NCBI RefSeq assembly: GCF_046546335.1 | Contig: NZ_JBKGYA010000025.1 | Direction: 5' to 3' (one strand) | DNA length: 17,877 nucleotides | From: Thiohalospira sp046546335 | Lineage (GTDB): Bacteria > Pseudomonadota > Gammaproteobacteria > Thiohalospirales > Thiohalospiraceae | Part shown: positions 6,679-17,877 of the stretch, one piece after another | Numbering within the stretch: position 1 is the first letter of the stretch | Layout: every line of letters starts with the position of its first letter | Made by a program: the position numbers and the translations under genes | Notes under the pieces: model-generated | Told to the model about the DNA's origin: nothing | What the model saw: the letters and a program-made list of their open reading frames with translations, nothing else | Databases searched by the model: none

Positions 6679-7431
6679 TTAGCCCGCCGCGCGGCAGATG
6701 GTAAGAAACTCGTCGGCATCCAGGGAGGCGCCGCCGATGAGCCCGCCGTCGATGTCCGGCTGGGCCATGAGCTCGGCGGCGTTCGCCCCCTTCATGGAGC
6801 CGCCGTAGAGGATCCGCAGGCCCTCGGCGGTGGCCGCATCCCGCGCCGCCACCCGCTGCCGGATGAAGCCGTGCATGGCCTGGGCCTGCTCCGGTGTCGC
6901 CGTGTGTCCGGTACCGATGGCCCAGACCGGCTCGTAGGCGATGACGCCGTCGGCCAGGGCGGCGGGACCCACCGCCTCCATGACGGCGTCGAGCTGTTCC
7001 CCCACTACCTGCTCGGTGGTGTCGGCCTCGCGCTCGGACAGGGTCTCGCCGATGCAGAGAATGGGCCGAATACCGCCCTCGCGGGCCGCGGCGAACTTGC
7101 GCGCCACGGTGGCGTTGTCCTCGCCGTGGAGGGAGCGCCGCTCGGAGTGGCCGACGATGGCGTAGTGGCAGCCGAAGTCCCGCAGCATGGTGACCGAGAC
7201 GTCGCCGGTGAAGGCGCCCCTGGGCTCGGCGCTCACATCCTGAGCGCCCCAGCGGATGGGAGAGGCCTCCAGCTGGCGCTGGACGTCGGCGAGGTAGACG
7301 AAGGGCACGCAGACGGCCACCTCGGTCTGCTGCACGTCCCCGATACCGGCCTTGATGCCGTTGAGAAGCGCCTCGTTACTGGCGCGGTCCCCGTTCATCT
7401 TCCAGTTGCCGGCCACCAGCGGCTGTCGCAT
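6679..7431 (-). CDS. tpiA: Triosephosphate isomerase
   Basis: The enzyme interconverts dihydroxyacetone phosphate and glyceraldehyde 3-phosphate in glycolysis and gluconeogenesis. It has 250 aa and a complete TIM barrel. Catalytic residues are visible: N9 and K11 in AGNWKMNG, H95 in VGHSERR, E167 in AYEPVWAIGTG, loop 6 AIGTGHTAT (171-179), and the phosphate-binding YGGSMK and GLIGGASL segments near the C-terminus. The ATG at 7429-7431 has a strong GAGGAGGT ribosome site. It is followed by secG after 12 bp. It may be read from the glmM operon or from a weak promoter inside the glmM 3' end. Confidence 0.98.
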   Translation of the reverse strand: MRQPLVAGNWKMNGDRASNEALLNGIKAGIGDVQQTEVAVCVPFVYLADVQRQLEASPIRWGAQDVSAEPRGAFTGDVSVTMLRDFGCHYAIVGHSERRSLHGEDNATVARKFAAAREGGIRPILCIGETLSEREADTTEQVVGEQLDAVMEAVGPAALADGVIAYEPVWAIGTGHTATPEQAQAMHGFIRQRVAARDAATAEGLRILYGGSMKGANAAELMAQPDIDGGLIGGASLDADEFLTICRAAG

Positions 7432-7452
7432 CCAGACCTCCTCACCATCTGC

Positions 7453-7476
7453 AAAAACGGCGCAAGCTTACCGCCG
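7453..7476 (-). terminator. Terminator-like hairpin between glmM and tpiA
   Basis: On the minus strand CGGCG (7472-7476) pairs with CGCCG (7458-7462) around a 9-nt loop and is followed by TTTTT (7453-7457). An alternative longer stem using AACGG upstream is possible. It lies 14 bp after the glmM stop and 21 bp before tpiA. The stem is short, so termination may be partial. Confidence 0.45.
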
Positions 7477-7494
7477 CACCGTTCGAAGATCAAT
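7466..7494 (-). promoter_or_regulatory. Possible weak promoter for tpiA-secG
   Basis: On the minus strand TTGATC (7489-7494, 4 of 6 to the -35 consensus), a 17-bp spacer and TAAGCT (7466-7471, 3 of 6 to the -10 consensus) overlap the glmM end and the hairpin. The match is weak. It is listed only because tpiA otherwise depends on read-through past the hairpin. Confidence 0.2.
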
Positions 7495-8845
7495 TTTCGT
7501 CCCCGCCGGCCGCCTCCTCACGGACCACGTGGGCCAGGCGCTCGGCCAGCTCCCGCACCTGCTGGTCATCCTCGCCCTCGACCATGACCCGGACCACCGG
7601 CTCGGTCCCGGAGGGCCGCAGGAGCACGCGACCGCAGTCGGCAAGGTCGGCCTCCACCGCTGTCACTGCGTCGTTGATGGTGGGCGAGGCGTGCACATCG
7701 ATCATCCGCTCCACGCGAACGTTCACCAGCGTCTGGGGGAGCTTGGTCATGCCCTGGCGAAACGAGGCCAGGGTCTCACCCCGTTCCACCAGGGCCGTGA
7801 GGACCTGGAGGGCGGCGATGATCCCGTCGCCGCTGGTATTGCGGTCCCGGCAGATGACGTGGCCGGAGGTCTCGCCGCCCAGCAGCCAGTCCTCTTCGGC
7901 GAGGAGCTCGCTGACGTAGCGATCGCCGACCTTCGCCCGGCGGAAGGGGATCCCGAGGCCCTGCAGGGCCAGTTCCAGACCGAGGTTGGACATGAGGGTG
8001 CCGACCACGCCGCCGGGGAAGCCGCCATTGCCGTGCCGGTGGGCGGCGATGATGTAAAGGAGCTCGTCCCCGTCCACCACTGCGCCGCCGGCGTCCACCA
8101 TGATGACGCGGTCGCCGTCGCCGTCGAAGGCGATGCCGAGGTCGGCATGTTCCCGGCGTACGGCGTCCTGGAGCGCCTCGGGCCGGGTGGAACCGACCCC
8201 CTCGTTGATGTTGAGCCCGTCGGGGTCGACGCCGATGGAGGTCACGCGCGCCCCCAGTTCGCCAAAGACCGCCGGGGCCACCTGGTAGGTTGCCCCGTGG
8301 GCGCAGTCGACGACGATGTGCAGCCCCTCGAGGCTCAGGCCGTTGGGGACCGTCCCCTTGCAGAACTCGATGTAGCGGCCCGCGGCATCGGGCACGCGGT
8401 AGGCCTTGCCCAGGCTGGCGGAATTGCGGGTGGTCAGCGGCTCATCCAGCAGCGCCTCGATGGCCTCCTCCGTGGCGTCCGGGAGCTTCACCCCCTCGGC
8501 GGAGAAGAACTTGATGCCATTGTCGTCGAAGGGGTTGTGGGAGGCGCTGATGACGATCCCGGCCCGGGCCCGCAGGGTCCGGGTGAGATAGGCGATGGCC
8601 GGGGTGGGAATGGGGCCCAGGAGGTGGGTATCCAGCCCGGCGGCGGAGAGCCCCGCCTCCAGGGCCGATTCGAACATGTAGCCGGAGATCCGGGTGTCCT
8701 TGCCGATGACCACCCGGCCGCCGTGCTCGCCGCCGAGGACCCGGCCGGCCGCCCAGCCCAGGCGGAGCACGAAGTCGGGGGTGATGGGGGGCTGCCCCAC
8801 GCGACCGCGGATGCCGTCGGTACCGAAATACTTCCTGTCGCCCAA
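7490..8845 (-). CDS. glmM: Phosphoglucosamine mutase
   Basis: GlmM converts glucosamine 6-phosphate to glucosamine 1-phosphate, the step before UDP-GlcNAc synthesis for peptidoglycan and lipopolysaccharide. It has 451 aa, close to the usual 445. YFGTDGIRG (6-14) opens the protein. The phosphorylated serine is S102 in ISASHNP, magnesium binds D241, D243 and D245 of DGDGDR, the sugar loop is GGETSGH (323-329) and the phosphate loop RPSGTEP (410-416). The start is TTG at 8843-8845, backed by GGGAGGAG 6 nt upstream; no ATG gives the conserved N-terminus. It lies 31 bp after folP, as in E. coli. Confidence 0.97.
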   Translation of the reverse strand: MGDRKYFGTDGIRGRVGQPPITPDFVLRLGWAAGRVLGGEHGGRVVIGKDTRISGYMFESALEAGLSAAGLDTHLLGPIPTPAIAYLTRTLRARAGIVISASHNPFDDNGIKFFSAEGVKLPDATEEAIEALLDEPLTTRNSASLGKAYRVPDAAGRYIEFCKGTVPNGLSLEGLHIVVDCAHGATYQVAPAVFGELGARVTSIGVDPDGLNINEGVGSTRPEALQDAVRREHADLGIAFDGDGDRVIMVDAGGAVVDGDELLYIIAAHRHGNGGFPGGVVGTLMSNLGLELALQGLGIPFRRAKVGDRYVSELLAEEDWLLGGETSGHVICRDRNTSGDGIIAALQVLTALVERGETLASFRQGMTKLPQTLVNVRVERMIDVHASPTINDAVTAVEADLADCGRVLLRPSGTEPVVRVMVEGEDDQQVRELAERLAHVVREEAAGGDEN

Positions 8846-8851
8846 GGCGAA

Positions 8852-8859
8852 CTCCTCCC
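8852..8859 (-). promoter_or_regulatory. Ribosome binding site fixing the TTG start of glmM
   Basis: On the minus strand GGGAGGAG lies 6 nt before TTG 8845 in the folP-glmM gap. The next residues GDRKYFGTDGIRG are the canonical GlmM N-terminus, so TTG is the real start. Confidence 0.75.
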
Positions 8860-8876
8860 GTCCGGGTCAGGACGCC

Positions 8877-9707
8877 TCAGGCGTTGCGTACCGCCTCGAT
8901 CATCCGCACGGCATCCACCGTGGCCGCGACGTCGTGGGCACGTACGAGGGTCGCGTTCTGCCAGACCGCCAGCGCCGCCAGGGCGAGGCTGCCGGGCAAC
9001 CGCTCCTCCACGCTCCGTCCGAGGACCTGACCGATCATCGACTTCCTGGAGACCCCGACCAGCATGGGCAGACCCAGGGACTGGAAGCGGTCCAGGTGCT
9101 TGAGCAGGGTGAGATTGTGCCCCAGATCCTTGGCAAACCCGAAGCCGGGATCGATCAGGATTCGCTCACGCGGTATGCCGGCCCGCTCGCAGGCGAAGAC
9201 CCGATCCTCCAGGAACTCCATCACGTCGGTGACGACGTCCTGGTAGAAGGGCTCGTCCTGCATGTTGGTGGGCTCGCCCTGCATGTGCATGACGCAGACC
9301 GCCACCTCCAGCTCGGCGGCGGTGGCCAGGGCATCGTCCTGGCGCAGGGAGCGGACATCGTTGATGAGCACCGCACCGGCCCGGACCGCCTCGCGCATCA
9401 CGGCCGGTTTGCTGGTATCCACCGAGACCGGGCAGCCGAGGCGCTCGACCAGGGCCTGCACCACCGGGACGACCCGCCGCAGCTCCTCCTCTTCCGCCAC
9501 GGGCTCGGCCCCGGGCCGGGTGGACTCCCCGCCCACGTCGATGACCGTGGCGCCTGCCTCGAGCATGGCCTCGGCGCTGGCAATGGCGGCCCCCAGGTCG
9601 GTATGGCGGCCGCCATCGGAGAAGGAGTCCGGGGTGACGTTGAGGATCCCCATGACACCGGGGCGATCCAGGGGCACGCCGGGAACGGGCGATTCGGGCT
9701 CGTTCAT
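8877..9707 (-). CDS. folP: Dihydropteroate synthase
   Basis: FolP condenses 4-aminobenzoate with hydroxymethyl-dihydropterin diphosphate in folate synthesis and is the sulfonamide target. From the ATG at 9705-9707 it has 276 aa, the usual size. Motifs in order: MGILNVTPDSFSDGG (19-33), DVGGESTRPG (57-66), SVDTSK (95-100), N116 in INDVRS, MHMQG (140-144), DPGFGFAK (186-193), GVSRKS (218-223) and RAHDV (256-260; RVHDV is more usual). The reading frame continues upstream into ftsH without FolP character. The ATG is 16 bp after the ftsH stop with only a distant GAGGG ribosome site, so coupling to ftsH translation is likely. Confidence 0.97.
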   Translation of the reverse strand: MNEPESPVPGVPLDRPGVMGILNVTPDSFSDGGRHTDLGAAIASAEAMLEAGATVIDVGGESTRPGAEPVAEEEELRRVVPVVQALVERLGCPVSVDTSKPAVMREAVRAGAVLINDVRSLRQDDALATAAELEVAVCVMHMQGEPTNMQDEPFYQDVVTDVMEFLEDRVFACERAGIPRERILIDPGFGFAKDLGHNLTLLKHLDRFQSLGLPMLVGVSRKSMIGQVLGRSVEERLPGSLALAALAVWQNATLVRAHDVAATVDAVRMIEAVRNA

Positions 9708-9723
9708 GGCGTCGAGATGGCCC

Positions 9724-11670
<1,947 letters not shown>

Positions 11671-11677
11671 TGGACTG

Positions 11678-11683
11678 CCTCTT
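11678..11683 (-). promoter_or_regulatory. Ribosome binding site fixing the TTG start of ftsH
   Basis: On the minus strand AAGAGG lies 7 nt before TTG 11670. An in-frame TAG six codons upstream, with no ATG or GTG between, leaves TTG as the only start that keeps the membrane anchor. Confidence 0.7.
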
Positions 11684-11694
11684 GACTAGCGTGC

Positions 11695-11711
11695 CCGGCG
11701 GCCCGCGCCGG
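11695..11711 (-). other. Hairpin in the rlmE-ftsH spacer
   Basis: CCGGCG and CGCCGG pair around a 5-nt loop within the 66-bp spacer between rlmE and ftsH. There is no T-run. No promoter, including a heat-shock sigma32-type one, could be recognised in this spacer. Confidence 0.3.
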
Positions 11712-11736
11712 ACACCGGTGTTCCAATTCGAGTACG

Positions 11737-12360
11737 TTACACCACCCGGAAGTCACGGGCCAACACGTAGACTTCGGGGGATCGGGCCCGCGAGGCCTCC
11801 GGTTTGCGGGTCTTCACTCGCCGATAACTCGCCTTGAGCCGGGCCATGAAGGGGTCGAACCCCTCGCCCTGGAAGGCCTTGGTGACCAGGCTGCCGCCGG
11901 GGCGAAGGACGCGGCCCGCCAGATCCTCGGCGAGCTCCACCAGCTCCATGCTGCGCGGCTGATCCACGGCCTTCATCCCACTCATGTTGGGGGCCATGTC
12001 CGAAAGGACAAGGTCCACCGGGCGTTCACCGAGCACCTCCAGGAGCGCCTCCAGGGTCGCCTCCTCCGTGAAGTCGCCTTCCAGGTTCCGCACGCCGGGG
12101 ATGGGATCCATGGCCAGGCAGTCCAGGGCGACCACCAGGCCGGCCTCCCCGACCCGCTGCACGGCGTACTGGGACCAGGCGCCGGGGGCGGCGCCGAGGT
12201 CGACCACCGTCATCCCCGGAGCCAGCAGCTGTTCGCGCTCGTCGAGCTCGGTGAGCTTGTAGGCGGCCCGACCCCGGTAGCCCTCGCTGCGCGCCCGCTG
12301 GACCCAGGGGTCGCGCTCGTGCTCGTCCAGCCAGCGGCGGCTCGAGCCCCCTCGCGCCAT
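11737..12360 (-). CDS. rlmE: 23S rRNA (uridine-2'-O-)-methyltransferase RlmE
   Basis: RlmE (RrmJ/FtsJ) methylates the ribose of U2552 in the A-loop of 23S rRNA during late 50S assembly. From the ATG at 12358-12360 it has 207 aa (E. coli 209). The N-terminus SSRRWLDEH-RD and the RSRAAYKL-like segment (here GRAAYKL, 30-36) are typical. The SAM-binding motif is VVDLGAAPGAWSQ (52-64). The catalytic tetrad is K35, D121 in LSDMAPNMSG, K161 in VTKAFQG and E196 near SPEVYVLA. The start shares one base with the stop of the small membrane protein upstream. The rlmE-ftsH pair is conserved in gammaproteobacteria; a 66-bp spacer separates them here. Confidence 0.97.
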   Translation of the reverse strand: MARGGSSRRWLDEHERDPWVQRARSEGYRGRAAYKLTELDEREQLLAPGMTVVDLGAAPGAWSQYAVQRVGEAGLVVALDCLAMDPIPGVRNLEGDFTEEATLEALLEVLGERPVDLVLSDMAPNMSGMKAVDQPRSMELVELAEDLAGRVLRPGGSLVTKAFQGEGFDPFMARLKASYRRVKTRKPEASRARSPEVYVLARDFRVV

Positions 12361-12569
12361 CAGGACCCCTCGCGCTGGCGGCGCCGGACCCACCAGGCCC
12401 GGACCAGCACCCACACCGCGGCGACCAGGGAGAAGGCCGCCAGCCAGGCCGCCTGGGCCCCCGCACCGCTGACCAGCCGATGGATGACCAGCCAGGCCAG
12501 CGGGAGCAGGAGGAGGATCAGCCCGAGGTCGCGCTTGACGGCGTTGAAGGGGCTCGGGGCCACTGTCAT
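12360..12569 (-). CDS. Small two-helix membrane protein of unknown function
   Basis: I do not recognise a family. From the ATG at 12567-12569 the protein has 69 aa. There is a short N-terminus, a hydrophobic helix at about 14-29 (DLGLILLLLPLAWLVI), a short loop with Gly and Ala, a second Trp-rich helix at about 39-60, and a strongly basic end VRRRQREGS. Positive charges at both termini suggest that both ends face the cytoplasm. The stop overlaps the rlmE start by one base, so it is probably translated and coupled to rlmE. A longer version from 12620 is possible but would begin 6 bp from divergent yhbY. The ribosome site is weak (CGGCGG). It could be a membrane-anchored accessory of the rlmE-ftsH operon or simply a leader cistron. 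Confidence 0.65.
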   Translation of the reverse strand: MTVAPSPFNAVKRDLGLILLLLPLAWLVIHRLVSGAGAQAAWLAAFSLVAAVWVLVRAWWVRRRQREGS

Positions 12570-12598
12570 GCCGCCGGAACCGCGGGTTACACTGTCAT
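12561..12598. repeat. Nine-base direct repeat at the divergent rlmE/yhbY control region
   Basis: CACTGTCAT occurs at 12561-12569 and again at 12590-12598, 29 bp apart start to start. The first copy covers the start codon of the small membrane protein and the second lies in the yhbY upstream region. It may be a protein-binding pair or chance. No convincing -35/-10 pair could be defined for either direction in this 56-bp gap. Confidence 0.35.
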
Positions 12599-12625
12599 CC
12601 GTTTGCCTTCGGAGCCCCATTACCC

Positions 12626-12925
12626 ATGCCCCTGAACCCGCGCCAGCGCCAGTTCCTGCGCCGCCAGGCCCATCATCTCAAGCCGGTGGTCACCCTCGGG
12701 CAGGCCGGCCTCTCGGAGGCAGTGGCCGCCGAGGCGGATCGCGCCCTCACCGACCATGAACTCATCAAGGTCCGCATCGCGGCCGGCGACCGCGATGCCC
12801 GTGCGGCGATGTCCGACGAGCTGGCCCGGCTGACGGCCGCCGAGACCGTCCAGGTCCTCGGCCGGGTGGTCGTCCTCTACCGGGCGCCGGCCGAGGGTGA
12901 GCCGAAGATCGCCCTGCCCCGCTAG
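12626..12925 (+). CDS. yhbY: YhbY family RNA-binding protein (CRM domain)
   Basis: YhbY proteins are single CRM-domain RNA-binding factors associated with pre-50S ribosomal particles. The protein has 99 aa (E. coli 97) and is the only plus-strand gene. The hallmark loop is LGQAGLSEAV (24-33), in the place of the GxxG loop, followed by LTDHELIKVRI (41-51), both typical of the family, and the C-terminal VQVLGRVVVLYR (76-86). The ATG at 12626 starts 56 bp from the divergent small gene and ends 2 bp before the stop of convergent greA. Its position between greA and rlmE is the same as in E. coli. Confidence 0.95.
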   Translation: MPLNPRQRQFLRRQAHHLKPVVTLGQAGLSEAVAAEADRALTDHELIKVRIAAGDRDARAAMSDELARLTAAETVQVLGRVVVLYRAPAEGEPKIALPR

Positions 12926-12927
12926 CC

Positions 12928-13406
12928 TCACTCGTAACGGACCTCGGCGATCTCGTACTCCTTCACGCCGCCGGGGGTCTCCACGCGGGCGATGTCGCCC
13001 TCCTCCTTGCCGATGAGGCCCCGGGCCACCGGGGAGGTCACCGAGATGAGGCCCGATTTGATGTCGGCCTCCTCGTCACCGACGATCTGGTAGGTGAACT
13101 CCTCGCCGGTGGCCTCGTCCACCAGGTCCACCGTGGCGCCGAAGACCACCTTGCCGTCGGCCTTCACGGTGGTCGGATCGATGATCTGTGCATCGGCGAG
13201 CTTCGACTCCAGCTCCTGGATCCGCCCCTCGATGAAGCCCTGTTGCTCGCGTGCCGCGTGGTACTCGGCGTTCTCCTTGAGGTCGCCGTGCTCGCGCGCC
13301 TCGGCGATCGCGTCGATCACCCGGGGGCGGTCCTCGGCCTTGAGCCGATGCAGCTCCTCGCGCAGTTTCTCCGCCCCGCGAACGGTCAGCGGCATCTTCT
13401 GTTCAC

Positions 13407-13410
<4 letters not shown>
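12928..13410 (-). CDS. greA: Transcription elongation factor GreA
   Basis: GreA enters the secondary channel of RNA polymerase and stimulates cleavage of backtracked transcripts. From the ATG at 13408-13410 it has 160 aa (E. coli 158). The N-terminal coiled coil spans about residues 10-75, with the tip GDLKENAEYHAAREQQ (42-57), where D43 and E46 are the catalytic acidic pair. The C-terminal globular domain contains VTSPVARGLIGKEEGD (124-139). The start overlaps the carB stop by 4 bp (ATGA). A reading frame runs further upstream but only as antisense-like shadow inside carB. The longest form is therefore rejected. Confidence 0.97.
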
Positions 13411-16628
<3,218 letters not shown>

Positions 16629-16643
16629 GGGGGTGGCGCTACC

Positions 16644-17792
16644 TCAGTGGGCACTCCGGGAAGCCCGCATGAGCTCCACGAAGTGGTCGAACAGGGGGCG
16701 GACGTCGTGGGGACCGGGGCTCGCCTCGGGGTGGCCCTGGAAGCTGAAGGCCGGGCAGTCGGTGCGCTCGATGCCCTGGAGACTGCCGTCGAAGAGGGAG
16801 CGGTGGGTCGCCCGGAGATTGGCCGGCAGGCTCGCCTCGTCGATGGCGAAGCCGTGGTTCTGGCTGGTGATCATCACCCGGCCGGAGGCGATGTCCTGCA
16901 CCGGGTGGTTGGCCCCGTGGTGGCCGAACTTCATCTTCTCCGAGCGCGCCCCGCTGGCCAGGCCCAGCAACTGGTGACCGAGGCAGATCCCGAACAGCGG
17001 CACCTGCCGCTCGATGAGCTCCCGGATGGCCTCGATGGCGTAGTCGCACGGCTCCGGGTCGCCGGGGCCGTTGGAGAGCAGCACCCCGTCGGGCGCCAGC
17101 TCCAGGACCTCGGCCACCGGCATCTGCGCCGGCACGACGGTGACCCGGCAGCCGCTCTCGGCGAGCATGCGCAGGATGTTGCGCTTGATGCCGTAGTCGT
17201 AGGCGACCACGTGCCAGGGGTAGTGCTCCTCGACGGGATGGGCCGCTTCCGGGTAGCCCTCGCCGTGGCGCCAGGCCTTCTGGACCCACTCGTAGGGCAT
17301 CTCGGTGGTGGCCTCGGCGGCCAGATCCATGCCGGAGAGGCCGGGGAACTCCCGGGCGGCGGCCACGGCGGCGGCCTCGTCCACCTCGCCGGCCATGAGG
17401 CAGCCGCGCTGGGCGCCCTTCTCCCGCAGCAGGCGGGTAAGCTCGCGGGTATCTACCTCGGCGATGGCCACGGTGCCGTGGCGGCGCAGGTAGTCGCCGA
17501 GCTCCTCCCGGGAGCGGTGGTTGCTCGCCTCCAGCGGCAGATCGCGGACGATGAGGCCGGCGGCCCGGATGCCGTCGGACTCCTCGTCGTCCTCGTTCAC
17601 CCCGGTATTGCCGATGTGGGGGTAGGTCAGTGTCACCAGCTGGCGTAGATAGGAGGGATCGGTGAGGATCTCCTGGTAACCGCTCATGGCGGTGTTGAAG
17701 ACCACCTCGCCGACACTCCGGCCCTCGCTGCCGATGGCAACGCCGTGGAAGATCGTCCCGTCCTCCAGGGCGAGAATGGCAGGCTTTTCCAA
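16644..17792 (-). CDS. carA: Carbamoyl phosphate synthase small subunit (glutamine amidotransferase)
   Basis: CarA hydrolyses glutamine and channels the ammonia to CarB. From the TTG at 17790-17792 it has 382 aa, exactly the E. coli length. The N-terminal domain begins EKPAILALEDGT, with GEVVFNTAMSGYQEILTDPSY (28-48). The class I glutamine amidotransferase domain has NGPGDPEP (241-248), nucleophile C270 in GICLGHQLLGLA, and H354 and E356 in FQGHPEASPGP. The TTG is preferred because GGAGGGG lies 5 nt upstream; a second in-frame TTG at 17819 would add nine atypical residues and lies beside the palindrome. Its upstream leader carries a perfect 28-bp palindrome, and carB follows after 15 bp. Confidence 0.96.
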   Translation of the reverse strand: MEKPAILALEDGTIFHGVAIGSEGRSVGEVVFNTAMSGYQEILTDPSYLRQLVTLTYPHIGNTGVNEDDEESDGIRAAGLIVRDLPLEASNHRSREELGDYLRRHGTVAIAEVDTRELTRLLREKGAQRGCLMAGEVDEAAAVAAAREFPGLSGMDLAAEATTEMPYEWVQKAWRHGEGYPEAAHPVEEHYPWHVVAYDYGIKRNILRMLAESGCRVTVVPAQMPVAEVLELAPDGVLLSNGPGDPEPCDYAIEAIRELIERQVPLFGICLGHQLLGLASGARSEKMKFGHHGANHPVQDIASGRVMITSQNHGFAIDEASLPANLRATHRSLFDGSLQGIERTDCPAFSFQGHPEASPGPHDVRPLFDHFVELMRASRSAH

Positions 17793-17797
17793 GGCAA

Positions 17798-17804
17798 CCC
17801 CTCC
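17798..17804 (-). promoter_or_regulatory. Ribosome binding site fixing the TTG start of carA
   Basis: On the minus strand GGAGGGG lies 5 nt before TTG 17792. The resulting protein has the standard CarA N-terminus and length, which argues against the alternative TTG at 17817-17819. Confidence 0.7.
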
Positions 17805-17820
17805 GGTCTGGACATGCAAA

Positions 17821-17848
17821 GCGGGAGCACCCCCGGGGGTGCTCCCGC
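17821..17848 (-). terminator. Perfect 28-bp palindrome in the carA leader (terminator or attenuator)
   Basis: The half-site GCGGGAGCACCCCC (17821-17834) is followed immediately by its exact complement, giving a 14-bp arm on each side. On the minus strand it is followed by TTTGC. It starts 28 bp before the carA start. It may terminate the upstream gene or, since no room for a promoter is left between it and carA, form a leader hairpin that controls carAB. The short T-run makes efficient intrinsic termination uncertain. Confidence 0.55.
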
Positions 17849-17877
17849 ACAGCGTTCCCGTCGATTCGTGAATGGCG

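Noticed and set aside
11671..11736. Heat-shock (sigma32-type) promoter before ftsH
   Set aside because: No CTTGAA-like -35 paired with a CCCCAT-like -10 at a proper distance was found in the 66-bp gap.
12570..12625. Back-to-back sigma70 promoters for yhbY and the rlmE operon
   Set aside because: TACACT on the plus strand and TGTAAC on the minus strand resemble -10 boxes, but neither has a credible -35 partner at 16-18 bp.

Overview
The window is GC-rich DNA (by eye around two thirds G+C), densely packed, with every gene but one on the minus strand. Gene order, protein lengths and sequence style point to a gammaproteobacterium, most likely a halophile of the Ectothiorhodospiraceae type. CarA and CarB have exactly the enterobacterial lengths (382 and 1073 aa). 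The block carA-carB-greA / yhbY / rlmE-ftsH-folP-glmM-tpiA-secG is a classic gammaproteobacterial neighbourhood. NuoC and NuoD are separate proteins rather than the enterobacterial NuoCD fusion. Several proteins carry acidic tails or insertions (SecG, FtsH, NuoC), which suits a salt-adapted cell. The genus is an inference; no rRNA is present.

Layout, read right to left in the direction of transcription. (1) 17877-12928: a leader containing a perfect 28-bp palindrome, then carA, carB and greA, tightly coupled (carB and greA overlap by 4 bp). These are carbamoyl phosphate synthesis and transcript-cleavage rescue of RNA polymerase. (2) 12626-12925: yhbY, a ribosome-assembly factor and the only plus-strand gene, ending 2 bp from greA. 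(3) 12569-8845: divergent from yhbY, a small two-helix membrane protein, rlmE (23S rRNA 2'-O-methyltransferase), ftsH (membrane AAA protease), folP (dihydropteroate synthase) and glmM (phosphoglucosamine mutase). (4) 7431-6316: tpiA and secG, after a terminator-like hairpin. (5) 6315-6124: the only sizeable non-coding gap (192 bp), with a terminator-like hairpin behind secG and a strong sigma70-type promoter for the nuo operon. No tRNA is visible there. (6) 6123-1: nuoA, B, C, D, E, F and the start of nuoG, the peripheral arm of respiratory complex I, with overlaps or very short gaps throughout.

The one real anomaly is at the left edge. The nuoG reading frame starts normally, with all its iron-sulfur cysteines and the start of its large C-terminal domain. 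Near positions 229-255 it turns, in frame, into the C-terminal domain of a folylpolyglutamate synthase (FolC) whose protein style and codon use look haloarchaeal. Positions 1 to about 250 therefore appear to come from a different organism. The simplest reading is a metagenome-assembly chimera at a contig end, joined through a short shared Ala/Gly-rich stretch. A true recombination event would be more remarkable and can be tested. The rest is conserved housekeeping sequence, and I found no novel multi-gene system. Secondary points of interest are the carA leader palindrome, three TTG starts backed by ribosome binding sites, an unassigned small membrane protein coupled to rlmE, and the architecture of the nuo promoter.
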